A stretch of DNA of 64,000 nucleotides. It comes from Agrobacterium vitis. GTDB lineage: Bacteria > Pseudomonadota > Alphaproteobacteria > Rhizobiales > Rhizobiaceae. Every line of letters begins with the position of its first letter. The stretch's first letter is position 1. Below the pieces are notes generated by a model that was given only the letters and a program-made list of their open reading frames with translations, ran no database searches and was not told the DNA's origin. Both the position numbers and the translations under genes were made by a program. The stretch is taken from positions 2,925,001-2,989,000 of the forward strand of contig NZ_CP146242.1 in the NCBI RefSeq assembly GCF_037039395.1, read 5' to 3'. Positions 34,781-43,984 of the stretch are shown here, in pieces.

Positions 34781-35730
34781 AGAAAGGGAAGGTCCGGGCC
34801 GACCGGTATGATGCCTGTCGGGTTGATGGTCTTGTGGCTGCCGTAGTAATGGCGCTTGATATGGTCGATATTGACGGTCTCAGCCACGCCCGGCCAGTGG
34901 TAGAGCGCCGACAGATAGGCCGATAGCGCCGGATAATCGGCAATGCGGCGGATGTTGCATTTGAAATGGCCGACATAGACCGCATCGAACCGCACCAGCG
35001 TGGTAAACAGCCGCCAGTCCGCCTCGGTCAGTGTATCACCGATCAGGAACCGGCTGGAGGAAAGCCGTTGTTCCAGCATGTCCAGGGTTTCAAACAGCGG
35101 TGCAATCGCTTCTTCATAAGCCTCTTGCGTGGTGGCGAAACCGGCCTTGTAGACGCCGTTATTGACGGTGTCGTAGATGCGGTCATTCAATGCGTCGATC
35201 TCATCACGCAGCGGTTCGGGATAGAAATCTTTGATATCCCCTGTCAGCGCATTGAAGGCGGAGTTGAACATGCGGATGATCTCGGCGGATTCGTTGGAGA
35301 CCACGGTATTCAAATGCTTATCCCAAAGGACGGGCACCGTGACCCGGCCGCTATACTGCGGATCGGCCTTGAGATAGACCTGCCAGAGATAATCCGCACT
35401 GAACAGATCGTCGCCCGTGGCCGCACCATCCTGCTGAAACGTCCAGCCGTTTTCCAGCATCAGCGGATGGACGACGGAAACCGAAATCAACTCTTCCAGC
35501 TTTTTCAGTTGGCGGAAAATCAGCGTGCGATGCGCCCAGGGGCAGGCCAGCGACACATAGAGATGGTAGCGCCCGGCCTCAGCCTTGAAGCCGCCACTGC
35601 CGCTCGGCCCCGGTGTGCCATCGGCGGTCAACCAATTGCGAAACCGGCTGGCTGAACGCTGGAAATGCCCTTTGGTGGCTTTCGTATCGTACCAGGCGTC
35701 GCTCCAGACGCCATCAACCAACATGCCCAT
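34762..35730 (-). CDS. Glutathione S-transferase family, glutathionyl-hydroquinone reductase type
   Basis: A 322-residue GST-fold enzyme of the YqjG/ECM4 type, which uses glutathione to reduce glutathionyl-hydroquinones. The catalytic Cys motif SLACPWAHRTLIFR is at about residues 56-69, and the C-terminal helical domain has the conserved SRFLIGDTLTEADWRLF. It begins MGMLVDG; ATG 35730 is used, with a second ATG at 35724. It is convergent with the Nudix gene. Confidence 0.9.
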   Translation of the reverse strand: MGMLVDGVWSDAWYDTKATKGHFQRSASRFRNWLTADGTPGPSGSGGFKAEAGRYHLYVSLACPWAHRTLIFRQLKKLEELISVSVVHPLMLENGWTFQQDGAATGDDLFSADYLWQVYLKADPQYSGRVTVPVLWDKHLNTVVSNESAEIIRMFNSAFNALTGDIKDFYPEPLRDEIDALNDRIYDTVNNGVYKAGFATTQEAYEEAIAPLFETLDMLEQRLSSSRFLIGDTLTEADWRLFTTLVRFDAVYVGHFKCNIRRIADYPALSAYLSALYHWPGVAETVNIDHIKRHYYGSHKTINPTGIIPVGPDLPFLHQKSA

Positions 35731-36131
35731 CGGCTCTCTCCTTCTATCGCTGTTTCGAATTTCCGTTGTTCTTATATGCGGTGCTGGCGAGAAATTGCGA
35801 TGATTTGGCCGATGAACAGTGTGTTTTGGTAGCTACAGCGCCGTGCGCCACATATGGCGCACGGCGCTGTAGCTTCTTATATTTGTTGCATAATTCTTTA
35901 AACCGATTACGGTTTAAAGAATTATGCAATAGCATCGGACCGAGTGGTGGAAACTGTTTTTCTGCACGATGCTATAGACGGTCGAAAAATTTGTTGTTAT
36001 GCAAATTCCAATCGAAATTGGACAGTGATCCCATGACCTTCTGCCGGAACCTGCGACGACGCTGATGCTCTCGGCCATCCCTGTGATGGTTTGAACACTC
36101 CTGCGCAATTCGCTATACGGTTCCGGTCTTC
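35731..36131. other. Intergenic region holding a palindromic repeat
   Basis: A 401-base gap between divergent starts of the GST-type gene and the GNAT gene. It contains repeat copy D (35829-35936). Beyond that no gene is visible. Confidence 0.5.
35829..35936 (-). repeat. Two-hairpin palindromic repeat, copy D (inverted, perfect arms)
   Basis: Inverted relative to copies A-C. Hairpin 2 has perfect 20-base arms (35831-35850 and 35855-35874, starting agctacagcgccgtgcg) with a four-base loop. Hairpin 1 has perfect 20-base arms (35886-35905 and 35910-35929, starting ttgcataattctttaaa) with a four-base loop. It is the best-preserved copy in the window. Confidence 0.9.
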
Positions 36132-36707
36132 ATGCAAAAGCACGATCTCGTCTACCTCACTGAGGATGCGTCTCACGACGCCATTATCGAACTCATCAAC
36201 GCGGAAGCTTTCGGCCCTGGCCGGTTCACACGAGCCGCTGCCCGTATCCGGGAACAAGGCCCGCATGATCGCACGCTATCCTTCGTCTGCGCCGACCAGG
36301 GCGAAACCATTGCCTCGGTGCGCATGACCCCGGTGCTGGCCGGAACAGTCAAAGGCCATATGCTCGGCCCGCTCGCTGTGCGTCCCTCCCATAAATGCCT
36401 GGGCATTGGCCGGGAACTGGTGCGCATCGCCATTGAAGCCGCCCGGCGGAACGGCTCCGAAGCAGTGATCCTGATCGGCGATCCGCCATACTATATGCCG
36501 CTCGGCTTTGAAAAAATCGCTTACAATGCCTTGTCATTCCCCGGTCCGGTTGATCCCGGTCGGGTGCTGGTGGTGCCGCTGGCTGAGGATGTGCATGCCC
36601 GGCTGAAGGGCGTGATTGGCTGGCGCGATAACCAAGATGTCGTTGCTCTTGATAGCGTCGAAGATGTCGATGACTGCGAGCCCTTGCGTCTGGCTGCAAA
36701 CGGCTGA
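36132..36707 (+). CDS. GNAT-family N-acetyltransferase (YhbS-like)
   Basis: A 191-residue acetyltransferase. The acetyl-CoA loop is in LGPLAVRPSHKCLGIGRELVRIAIEAA (about 77-103), and the tail has YYMPLGFEKIAYNALSFPGPV, typical of YhbS-type proteins. Substrate unknown. It starts at ATG 36132; no convincing ribosome site is visible. It is followed by a hairpin that resembles part of the palindromic repeat family. Confidence 0.85.
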   Translation: MQKHDLVYLTEDASHDAIIELINAEAFGPGRFTRAAARIREQGPHDRTLSFVCADQGETIASVRMTPVLAGTVKGHMLGPLAVRPSHKCLGIGRELVRIAIEAARRNGSEAVILIGDPPYYMPLGFEKIAYNALSFPGPVDPGRVLVVPLAEDVHARLKGVIGWRDNQDVVALDSVEDVDDCEPLRLAANG

Positions 36708-36731
36708 AACGCTGTCAGGAGACATATAGTG

Positions 36732-36770
36732 TTACAGTACCGTGCTTTTCTAAAAGCCACGGTACTGTAA
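36732..36770 (+). repeat. Hairpin related to hairpin 2 of the palindromic repeats
   Basis: Arms ttacagtaccgtg (36732-36744) and cacggtactgtaa (36758-36770) with inner cttttctaaaag. The flanking gtgttacag recalls the gttacagcg of repeat copies A and C. It may act as a bidirectional terminator between the GNAT and the metallo-hydrolase genes. Confidence 0.6.
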
Positions 36771-36819
36771 ACGCCATTGTTCGTGGTCTTCGAGACGATC
36801 GGGCGTCATACTGACGCCA

Positions 36820-37653
36820 CTATCCTAAAGCCTCGAAACGATAGGCCTTCGCTTCTTTCCTGATGGAACCGACACCCGGAAAGGGCAGGTGCGCGGCGGC
36901 AATCAGATAGCCTTCGCTTGCCGCCTGTTCGAAAACCTGCGCCCGCGCCTTGGCGGCATTGGTCTGATCATAATCGAAATCGATGGTGATAGAGGGATCG
37001 CGAAACTGCACGTTTTCGCCATGGACGATATCGCCGACGAACAGCATGGCCTTGCTCTCGCTCTCAAACCGGATCGCCAAATGACCGGGCGTGTGACCGG
37101 CACGTAATGTGGCGCTGAAACCGGGGAGGATCGGCCCGTTATCGTCAAAAATCGTCAGCCGTCCCTCGGCCTCATACGGGTCAAGGCAAAGATGCGCCCG
37201 ACCGATTTGGCCCTTAACCCGCTCCGTCACATCAGGCGCATCGGCGGCCCCCGGCGATAGCCAAAAACCTGTTTCCGTGCGTCCGGCGTGGACAATGGCG
37301 TTGGGGAAAATCGGCGCACCATCGCGCACCAGCCCGCCGGTATGGTCAGCATGAATATGGGTGAGAATGATGTCGTCGATATCGGCGGGACTGAGGCCAA
37401 GTGCTGCCAGCCCAGCGGAAAGCTTGCCGTGATCAGGCCCGAGAAGCTGGCCCGAACCAGTGTCGATCAACACGATCCGTTCAGGGGTTTTGATGAGGAA
37501 GCAGTTGACGGACAGCGAGGTCGCGGCATCTGCAAACCCCTCCGCGACAGGCTCGCCATTGCGGCGATAAAGCTTGCCGACATCGGCGGTCAGAATGCCA
37601 TCCTGAAGGGCGAAGATCTGCGCTGCTCCAAGTGTGAAGTGATAGGGGGACAT
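36820..37653 (-). CDS. Metallo-beta-lactamase-fold hydrolase
   Basis: A 277-residue MBL-fold enzyme. The metal-site motif is ILTHIHADHTGG (about 96-107), with later His in AGHTPGHLAIRF and HLPFPG. The N-terminus (MSPYHFTLGAAQIFALQDG) is without a signal peptide, so it is cytoplasmic. Substrates of the family range from lactones to thioesters; unknown here. No quorum-sensing genes adjoin, so a lactonase role cannot be claimed. Confidence 0.87.
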   Translation of the reverse strand: MSPYHFTLGAAQIFALQDGILTADVGKLYRRNGEPVAEGFADAATSLSVNCFLIKTPERIVLIDTGSGQLLGPDHGKLSAGLAALGLSPADIDDIILTHIHADHTGGLVRDGAPIFPNAIVHAGRTETGFWLSPGAADAPDVTERVKGQIGRAHLCLDPYEAEGRLTIFDDNGPILPGFSATLRAGHTPGHLAIRFESESKAMLFVGDIVHGENVQFRDPSITIDFDYDQTNAAKARAQVFEQAASEGYLIAAAHLPFPGVGSIRKEAKAYRFEALG

Positions 37654-37693
37654 GGAGAGTTCCTTGGACAGGGGGACAAGCGAATATCGAGGC

Positions 37694-38110
37694 TTACAGC
37701 TGTTTTCTCATCCAGGTGACGCTGTAACTCTCTGCCGGGTCTGCCAGACTGCCAAATGTTTCATACCCCAGTTTTTCATAGAGCCGTCGGGCAGTTGGAT
37801 TCATGGTATCCACTATAGAAGCTTTGCATCCTCGCCTTCTGCCTTCGCCTTCGGCCAGCATAAGCAACTGACTGGCAAGCCCCTGACCGCGACGATATTC
37901 GGGGACAAACAACAATTTAGTATAAAGCCAGGCTCTACCTGTGTATCCGATTAAACCGCCATCAACGATTCCATCCCGGTCTTTAAGCGGGATGAAAAGT
38001 TTTCGTCGTAGACTGAGATGTTCTCTGTTAAAATCGAGTATTGCCGTTTCAATGGTTTCAAGGGCGTCTTCGGGCACGTCATCAAAAATCTCAAGCACCA
38101 ATTTGTCCAT
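37694..38110 (-). CDS. GNAT-family N-acetyltransferase, tandem copy 1
   Basis: A 138-residue acetyltransferase with acetyl-CoA loop LLFVPEYRRGQGLASQLLMLAE and late NPTARRLYEKLGYETFGSL. It aligns with the next gene over most of its length (FIPLKDRDGIVDGGLIGYTGRAWL against FIPIEHHDGEILGGLIGRTARGWL), so the two arose by duplication. Substrate unknown. The spacing of 31 bases from the next gene suggests one operon. Confidence 0.85.
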   Translation of the reverse strand: MDKLVLEIFDDVPEDALETIETAILDFNREHLSLRRKLFIPLKDRDGIVDGGLIGYTGRAWLYTKLLFVPEYRRGQGLASQLLMLAEGEGRRRGCKASIVDTMNPTARRLYEKLGYETFGSLADPAESYSVTWMRKQL

Positions 38111-38141
38111 CGCCGTCCCTCATGCCGCTACAGAGCTGCAA

Positions 38142-38570
38142 TCACCACCGCTTCACCATCATCGTAAGCGCAAAGTTGTCGATAAAATGCTCAATTGTCC
38201 CGAAAACCTCATAGCCATATTTTTGATAGGCCTTTGTCGCAACCGGATTGGCGGTTTGAATATGCGCGCCTTTGCAACCACGCTTGCACGCCTCATTCTC
38301 TGCCAAAGCCAGCAATTTTCCTGCAAGGCCTTGGCCACGAAGCGCTTCTGGAATGAACATAATGTCGATATCCAGCCAGCCTCTGGCGGTGCGCCCAATC
38401 AATCCGCCCAAAATCTCCCCATCATGATGCTCAATGGGGATAAACAGGCTTTTATGACCACCCGTTTTACCAAACATCACATCATTATGAGCTGTCAGCC
38501 AGCCGGAGATCAGGGTTTGGGTGTCGGACGGCACCTCATCCAAAACTGCAAGCGAAATATCGTTCGTCAT
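38142..38570 (-). CDS. GNAT-family N-acetyltransferase, tandem copy 2
   Basis: A 142-residue paralogue of the preceding gene, with acetyl-CoA loop IMFIPEALRGQGLAGKLLALAE and NPVATKAYQKYGYEVFGTIEH. ATG 38570 is preferred because GAGA stands about seven bases before it; the frame could begin four codons earlier at 38582. It lies downstream of the HXXEE gene with eight bases between the HXXEE stop and this start. Confidence 0.85.
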   Translation of the reverse strand: MTNDISLAVLDEVPSDTQTLISGWLTAHNDVMFGKTGGHKSLFIPIEHHDGEILGGLIGRTARGWLDIDIMFIPEALRGQGLAGKLLALAENEACKRGCKGAHIQTANPVATKAYQKYGYEVFGTIEHFIDNFALTMMVKRW

Positions 38571-38578
38571 CGCAAATC

Positions 38579-39085
38579 TCATTTATGTTTATAAAATAAC
38601 CAAATTATCCCATGAGCTAACAAAAGAGCAACAAGAGCGAGAGGAACTTGCAGAACTGCTCCAGCACTGAGGAGCAGTAACAGATCATAGCCAGAGAAAA
38701 TCACCTTCTCAATGACATAGTGAGCAAACCAGACACCTGAAGGAAAAATCAAAAATGCAGCAGTCCAGCCGCCAGGCAGCGGATTTTTCGTGAAAATCAC
38801 GTTTGCGATGTGACTGATGGCATTCGCGAAAATGGCAGCATAGCTCAATGTGAACAGCGTGAATGCAAGATGGCTTCCCGTCCATAGCAGCCAAGCGGCG
38901 AGCATCAAAAATGCAATCGATAATAGTGTTACAGCAACACAAAACGGATATGTTTTGTACCACCGTACAAGCCGGGTTGACCGGCTTTTTTCAGCCCAAA
39001 TCGCAATACCACGTGCCTCTTCAACATTATGCAGAACAAATATCAAAACCGCAGCCCACACAAAAAACGGCGGTATTGAACTCAT
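38579..39085 (-). CDS. HXXEE-domain membrane protein
   Basis: A 168-residue integral membrane protein with four to five hydrophobic segments. The eponymous motif HNVEE is at about residues 19-23 (FVLHNVEEARGIAIW); a second conserved region is AISHIANVIFTKNPLPG with a further His-rich site. Family function unknown. The ATG at 39085 shares one base with the stop of the large membrane protein upstream (TGATG), so it is translationally coupled and belongs to the MoxR cluster's transcript. Confidence 0.82.
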   Translation of the reverse strand: MSSIPPFFVWAAVLIFVLHNVEEARGIAIWAEKSRSTRLVRWYKTYPFCVAVTLLSIAFLMLAAWLLWTGSHLAFTLFTLSYAAIFANAISHIANVIFTKNPLPGGWTAAFLIFPSGVWFAHYVIEKVIFSGYDLLLLLSAGAVLQVPLALVALLLAHGIIWLFYKHK

Positions 39086-41154
39086 CACCGTCCCTCGCGC
39101 CACCACATGGCCGAAACCGCAAACAGCAGCAGGGCCAATCCGCCGAAACCGGCAAACAGGGGCAAGGTGTCCACGCCTTTCAGCAGGGTTTCGCTGGTCA
39201 TGCGGATCGCCATGCGTTCGCCGTCGCTGCTGCGGACCGGGCCGCTGACGGGCAGGATGTCCGGAACGGATACACCGCTGGCGCCGGCATCCAGTCGCCG
39301 GATCAGCCCGTGGGTGGCGTCCGATACCGGTTTCATAATGTCAGGGGTGGAGATCATCGCCTTGAATTCCGGCGCATCGACAGCGCCGATATGGACGAGG
39401 GTGGAAAACTCGCCATTGGTGATGGTGAACAGACCGGTTTCCGCCATCCGCTGCTCCGTCGTGAAGCGGCCCGGTTCGGTCTGGGTCAGGGTCACGTCCT
39501 GCACCTTGCCGGAGGGGCTGGTGATCGTGGCGGGGCCGGGGTCATTGCCGATGGTCTGGCGGGTAATGGTCAGCATCCGGCCATTGGCGCGGGCCGTCAG
39601 TGCTTCTTCCTCCAGCTCGGGTTCTTTCATCAGCCAATGGGCGATGCGGCGGTAAAGCGCCACATGCGGGCCGCCGCCTTCAAAGCCGCGCGCCCAGAGC
39701 CAGCCCTGATCGGACAACAGCATGGCGACGCGGCCTTGGCCTGCGCGGTTCAGCACCAGCAACGGCTTGTCATTGGCGGTCATGACCGTTTCGCCCTGCG
39801 GCGGATCGACATCGACGCTGCGGAACCAGCGGCCCCAATGCGGCGGCTCGGTGCTGGCGCCATCGAGATCGCGGGTCACGGGGTGTTTCTTGCCAATCTC
39901 CGATAGGCGCGGATAAAAGCCGCCCTCCTGCATATTGCCGGTAGGCGCTGCCGGCAGAACCGAGGCCAGCGGGGTCATAGCGATCGAATCCTGACCGGCA
40001 TGTTCGGGGCCAGCCGCAATCAGCAGCGCGCCGCCCTTGCGCACATATTCGGCGATGTAATCATAGTAGAGGATCGGCAGCACGCCGCGATGCTGGTAGC
40101 GGTCGAAGATGATCAGATCGAAATCATTGATCTTCTCAACAAACAGCTCGCGGGTCGGAAAGGCGATCAGCGACAGCTCGTTGATCGGGGTGCCATCCTG
40201 CTTTTCCGGTGGTCGTAGAATGGTGAAATGCACCAGATCCACCGAGGCATCGGATTTCAGCAGGTTGCGCCAGGCGCGCTCACCGGCATGCGGTTCGCCG
40301 GAGACCAGCAGCACCCGCAGGTTCTGGCGGATGCCGTCGATCAGATGCACGGTCTTGTTGTTGGTTTCCGTTACTTCACCGGGCAGGCCGGAGACGGAAA
40401 ATTCCAGCACATTGCTACCGGCACGCGGTACGGCAAAGGAATAGGGCGTTTCCGCACCCGGCACAGCGGCAAACGAACCGTCATCCTGGCCGTTGATCCG
40501 CACGGTGACGGTGGCGGGCTGGCGGCCCTTCACCCCTTCATCGATCACCCGCAGCGACATGTCCTGGTTCTGGCCGACAATGCCGAAGCGGGGGGCGCGC
40601 ACCACTTCGATGCGCCTGTCGAATTCATTGGCCTTGCCGGTCAACAGCGTGTGGACCGGGGCGTCCATGCCCAGCGTCTTCAAGTTGGACGGCACATCAT
40701 GCACCTGCCCATCGGTGATGAAGATCGCGGCACCAACCCGTGCTGGCGGCACGTCGGATATCGTAGAGGACAGCGCTTCAAACAGCCGGGTCGATGGCGT
40801 GTCGGCGTTTGCCGGCGTCGAGGCCTCGACAATGCGGGGTTCGATGCCGGGGAAGCGGGCCAGCTTGTCCTTGACGCCCTGCAAGGCCTGATCGGTCATC
40901 GCCTTGCGGCTGGCGATATCGGTTTGGCTCTGGCTGCGGTCAACGATCACAGGCACGACGGTCGAAAGCTTGTCGCGGTTTTCCGACAGAAGCTGCGGAT
41001 TGGCGAGAGCGGCGATCAATGCGGCAAAGGCGACCAGCCGGATCGTTGCGCCGCGTATGCCACGGCGAAAGCCGATAGCCGCGACGGCCAGCGCCAGCAA
41101 TGCCAGCGCAGCCAGCGCCCAGAGAGGCAGGAAGGGAGAGAAGGAAAGGCTCAT
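39085..41154 (-). CDS. Large membrane protein of the MoxR/BatA cluster, glutamine-amidotransferase-like fold
   Basis: A 689-residue protein. Two N-terminal transmembrane helices are followed by a vWA-like segment (STVVPVIVDRSQSQ ... ARVGAAIFITDGQVHDV), an Ig-like middle, an amidotransferase-like region (LRVLLVSGEPHAGERAWRN ... DFDLIIFDRY), and a C-terminal transmembrane segment (LPLFAGFGGLALLLFAVSAMW). It lacks a catalytic Cys in a GATase motif, so it is probably structural. ATG 41154 begins one base after the upstream stop; the frame open upstream lies in the preceding gene. It probably forms a membrane complex with the DUF4159 protein. Confidence 0.8.
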   Translation of the reverse strand: MSLSFSPFLPLWALAALALLALAVAAIGFRRGIRGATIRLVAFAALIAALANPQLLSENRDKLSTVVPVIVDRSQSQTDIASRKAMTDQALQGVKDKLARFPGIEPRIVEASTPANADTPSTRLFEALSSTISDVPPARVGAAIFITDGQVHDVPSNLKTLGMDAPVHTLLTGKANEFDRRIEVVRAPRFGIVGQNQDMSLRVIDEGVKGRQPATVTVRINGQDDGSFAAVPGAETPYSFAVPRAGSNVLEFSVSGLPGEVTETNNKTVHLIDGIRQNLRVLLVSGEPHAGERAWRNLLKSDASVDLVHFTILRPPEKQDGTPINELSLIAFPTRELFVEKINDFDLIIFDRYQHRGVLPILYYDYIAEYVRKGGALLIAAGPEHAGQDSIAMTPLASVLPAAPTGNMQEGGFYPRLSEIGKKHPVTRDLDGASTEPPHWGRWFRSVDVDPPQGETVMTANDKPLLVLNRAGQGRVAMLLSDQGWLWARGFEGGGPHVALYRRIAHWLMKEPELEEEALTARANGRMLTITRQTIGNDPGPATITSPSGKVQDVTLTQTEPGRFTTEQRMAETGLFTITNGEFSTLVHIGAVDAPEFKAMISTPDIMKPVSDATHGLIRRLDAGASGVSVPDILPVSGPVRSSDGERMAIRMTSETLLKGVDTLPLFAGFGGLALLLFAVSAMWWREGR

Positions 41155-41155
41155 C

Positions 41156-43984
41156 TTATTGACCCAGCCTTTCCAGCAGGGCTGGAACATGCACCTGATC
41201 GGCTTTGTAATTGCCGGTCAGCATATACATCATGATATTGACCCCGACGCGGTAAGAGATTTCCCGCTGATTTTCATCGGGCGGCACGGTCGGCAGCATG
41301 GGCACGCCATTGGCGTCGATAGCCCAGGCGGAGAGAAAATCATTGCCGGTGATGATGATCGGCGACACGCCGTCGCCGCCTGATGTCAAGCCGTTCTGGC
41401 TGGCGCGGGCCTCCTGGCGGGCCTCGACCCACAGCGGGCTGCCCGTATAGCGGCCCGGATAGGTATGCAGCAGATAGAAGGACCGGTTGATCACATGGTC
41501 CTTCGGCACCGGCTCTAGCGGCGGAATATCGATATTGGCAAGGATCTGGCGCAGGCGCTCGCCATTGGCGCTGGTCCCGGCGTCTCCTTGCCCACCCATA
41601 CTGCCCAATTGGTCGCGGGTGTCGAACAGCACGGTGCCACCGGAGCGCATATAGGCGTCGATCCGGCTGATCGCCTCGGCGCTTGGCATCGGTGCGCTGG
41701 CCGAAATCGGCCAGAAGATGATCGGGTAAAGCGACAGCTCGTCCTTGGCAATGTCCAGCCCGACCGGCGCGCCCGGCTCCAGCGTGGTGCGATAGGTGAG
41801 GAATTCGGTGAGCCCGCTCAGGCCCCGCTCGGAAATGCTATCGACGTCCTGCTCACCGGTTTTCACATAGGCCAGATGGGTGGTATCCAGCCGTTGCAGC
41901 AGGATGTCGTCGCCCGGCTTGGCGTCATTGGCAAAGCTGCGGTCCGCAGGCAGCAGGGCCAATGCCGTGGCCAGGACCACGAGAGCACCCGCGCTTTTGG
42001 CGATCCGGGCTTTCGGCATCCGGGCAAAGGCGCCGCCCATCAGAAGGACGACCAGGCTGTCGATGATGAACAGCGCCAATGCGATACCCAGCAGCGGCGG
42101 CTTCAGCGGTGTGGCACTTGCCCCGGCCAGCGGCTCACGCACCACCGGAACCGTTACGCCCTCGAGGTTTATCGGTTTCAGTTCGGCACCTGCTGGCAGA
42201 AGGTTGAGGGCAGAAAATCCATCTTCGGAGCCGTAAAGGCCGGGTGGATTGTCGAATGTGGCGGCAGCCGGGCGCTTAGCCCCCAGCTCCAGTGGCTTTG
42301 CATTGCTGGCTTCCGCCGTCAGTCCGCCATGCTCGGTCAGCAGCCGGTAGGGCGGCAGGCTGGCCGCTGCGGCACTGGCATTGCTACCGGTATTGGCCCC
42401 GCTGGCATGGGCCAGTTGCACGACCCGGCGCAGCATTTCCACGAAATCGCCTGAGATCGGCAGATTGGACCAACTGGCCTCGGCGCTGACATGGAACAGC
42501 ACGATGCGCCCGGCACCGCTATCCCGGGCGGTGACCAGCGGTGTGCCATCGGCAAGGCTTGCCCAGGTGCGGCTGGCGAGATCAGGGGTCGGTTCAGCCA
42601 GAACCTGCCGCTTGACCAGCACGCCATCGGGTGGCGCCAGTCCGGCAAACGGGCTGGTGGGCGGGAAGGGGGCCAGCGGTTGCGGCTCAGACCACGAGAG
42701 TGCGCCGCCCAATTGGCGTTCGCCCTGGCGCAGTGTCACCGGCACCAGCGGATCATCGGCAGGGGCAGCGGCAAGCCTTGGTCCGGCAAAGCGGATCAGC
42801 GTGCCACCGCGTTGTAGCCAGCGTTGTAGCTGTTGCTGCACATCCGGCGGCAGGCGGCCAATATCGGCCATGATCAGCGCCGAGGGGTTGTGCTGCAACA
42901 ACTCGGGAATGGCTCTGGCCAGATCCTTGTCACTGGATTTGATCAGGTCGGCATAGGGTTGCAGCGCCCGCTGGATGTAATAGAGCGGCGAAAGCAGCGG
43001 TTGGAATTCGTCATTGGCGTCACCGGCCAGCAGCGCCACCTTACGGCGGCGAAAGCCGTCATCCAACAGCTGGACGGCTCCGGCGGTGCCATAACCGGCA
43101 AGGCTCAACCGGGCAAAATCATTGCGCAACTCAAAAGGTGCGGCAATCTCTGCCGTGGCGACGCTTTGCCCGGCGGCAAAACTGGCGGTGCCAGACGCAA
43201 TCGGTCGGCCCTGCTGGTCCTGCGCATCAACGATAACCTGTTGTGGATCGGCAGACGACAGACGGGTAACTTTGGCAACAAGCTGATCGACACCATTGGT
43301 GGCGCCGGTCAGGGCGACACTTGCCTTGCCGTCATCGGTAATCACCCGCAATTCGGCAGGGGAAAGGACGGAGAATTGGCTGCCGATCTGTTCGCTTTCG
43401 CTGGCGGCTAAACCATCGCTCAGGAAGGCCAGCGTGCCGGGCTTGGTTCCTTTCAGCCCTGCCGTCAGCGCGGTGAGGGCGCGGTTGCGGTCCGGCGTCA
43501 AAGGCCTTGGCCGGGCAGCACTCAGTCTTTCGCGGGCGGTGGCGGCATTGACGGGGACTGCATCCTGGGTCAGGTCGGCGGTCAGCACCAGGGAAATCGG
43601 CAGATTACTGCTTTCGGCCTCATCGATCAGGCCGTTTGCCGTCTCGACGCGGCGCTCCCAATCGGTGACGCTGGCCCAGCTGTTGTCGATGACCAGAACC
43701 AGCGGACCGCCACCGGCAACCGATGTGCCGCGCGGGTTGAGCACCGGTTCAGCCAAGGCCAGAATGACCAGGGTTGCCATCGCCATGCGCAGCAGCGTCA
43801 GCCACCAGGGGCTTCGGGCCGGGGTTTCCTCCCGCTTCAATACACGAGCGAGAATGCGCAGCGGGGGAAAGATCTCCATCTGCGGGCGCGGCGGCGTCAG
43901 TTTCAGCAGGAACCAGATGGCTGGCAGCACGACGAGTGCGCCGAGCAGGGCAGGACTGGCAAAGGCAAGCGGAAGACCACCCAT
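41156..43984 (-). CDS. BatA/DUF4159 large membrane protein
   Basis: A 942-residue protein. The N-terminal BatA segment (FASPALLGALVVLPAIWFLLKLTPPRP) and a second helix at about 60-80 anchor it; a vWA-like domain follows (LVLVIDNSWASVTDWERRV), with DNSWAS replacing the usual MIDAS DxSxS. A central amidotransferase-like part (SALIMADIGRLPPDVQQQL) precedes two helices near 640-690 and a C-terminal DUF4159 domain (DTTHLAYVKTG ... SGGTVLFDTRDQ). Its ATG shares a base with the DUF58 stop. The assembly may be a chaperone-linked membrane machine; function not established. Confidence 0.83.
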   Translation of the reverse strand: MGGLPLAFASPALLGALVVLPAIWFLLKLTPPRPQMEIFPPLRILARVLKREETPARSPWWLTLLRMAMATLVILALAEPVLNPRGTSVAGGGPLVLVIDNSWASVTDWERRVETANGLIDEAESSNLPISLVLTADLTQDAVPVNAATARERLSAARPRPLTPDRNRALTALTAGLKGTKPGTLAFLSDGLAASESEQIGSQFSVLSPAELRVITDDGKASVALTGATNGVDQLVAKVTRLSSADPQQVIVDAQDQQGRPIASGTASFAAGQSVATAEIAAPFELRNDFARLSLAGYGTAGAVQLLDDGFRRRKVALLAGDANDEFQPLLSPLYYIQRALQPYADLIKSSDKDLARAIPELLQHNPSALIMADIGRLPPDVQQQLQRWLQRGGTLIRFAGPRLAAAPADDPLVPVTLRQGERQLGGALSWSEPQPLAPFPPTSPFAGLAPPDGVLVKRQVLAEPTPDLASRTWASLADGTPLVTARDSGAGRIVLFHVSAEASWSNLPISGDFVEMLRRVVQLAHASGANTGSNASAAAASLPPYRLLTEHGGLTAEASNAKPLELGAKRPAAATFDNPPGLYGSEDGFSALNLLPAGAELKPINLEGVTVPVVREPLAGASATPLKPPLLGIALALFIIDSLVVLLMGGAFARMPKARIAKSAGALVVLATALALLPADRSFANDAKPGDDILLQRLDTTHLAYVKTGEQDVDSISERGLSGLTEFLTYRTTLEPGAPVGLDIAKDELSLYPIIFWPISASAPMPSAEAISRIDAYMRSGGTVLFDTRDQLGSMGGQGDAGTSANGERLRQILANIDIPPLEPVPKDHVINRSFYLLHTYPGRYTGSPLWVEARQEARASQNGLTSGGDGVSPIIITGNDFLSAWAIDANGVPMLPTVPPDENQREISYRVGVNIMMYMLTGNYKADQVHVPALLERLGQ

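Noticed and set aside
36820..37653. Quorum-quenching lactonase
   Set aside because: The metallo-beta-lactamase motif is shared by many enzymes and there is no quorum-sensing context next to it, so I call only the fold.
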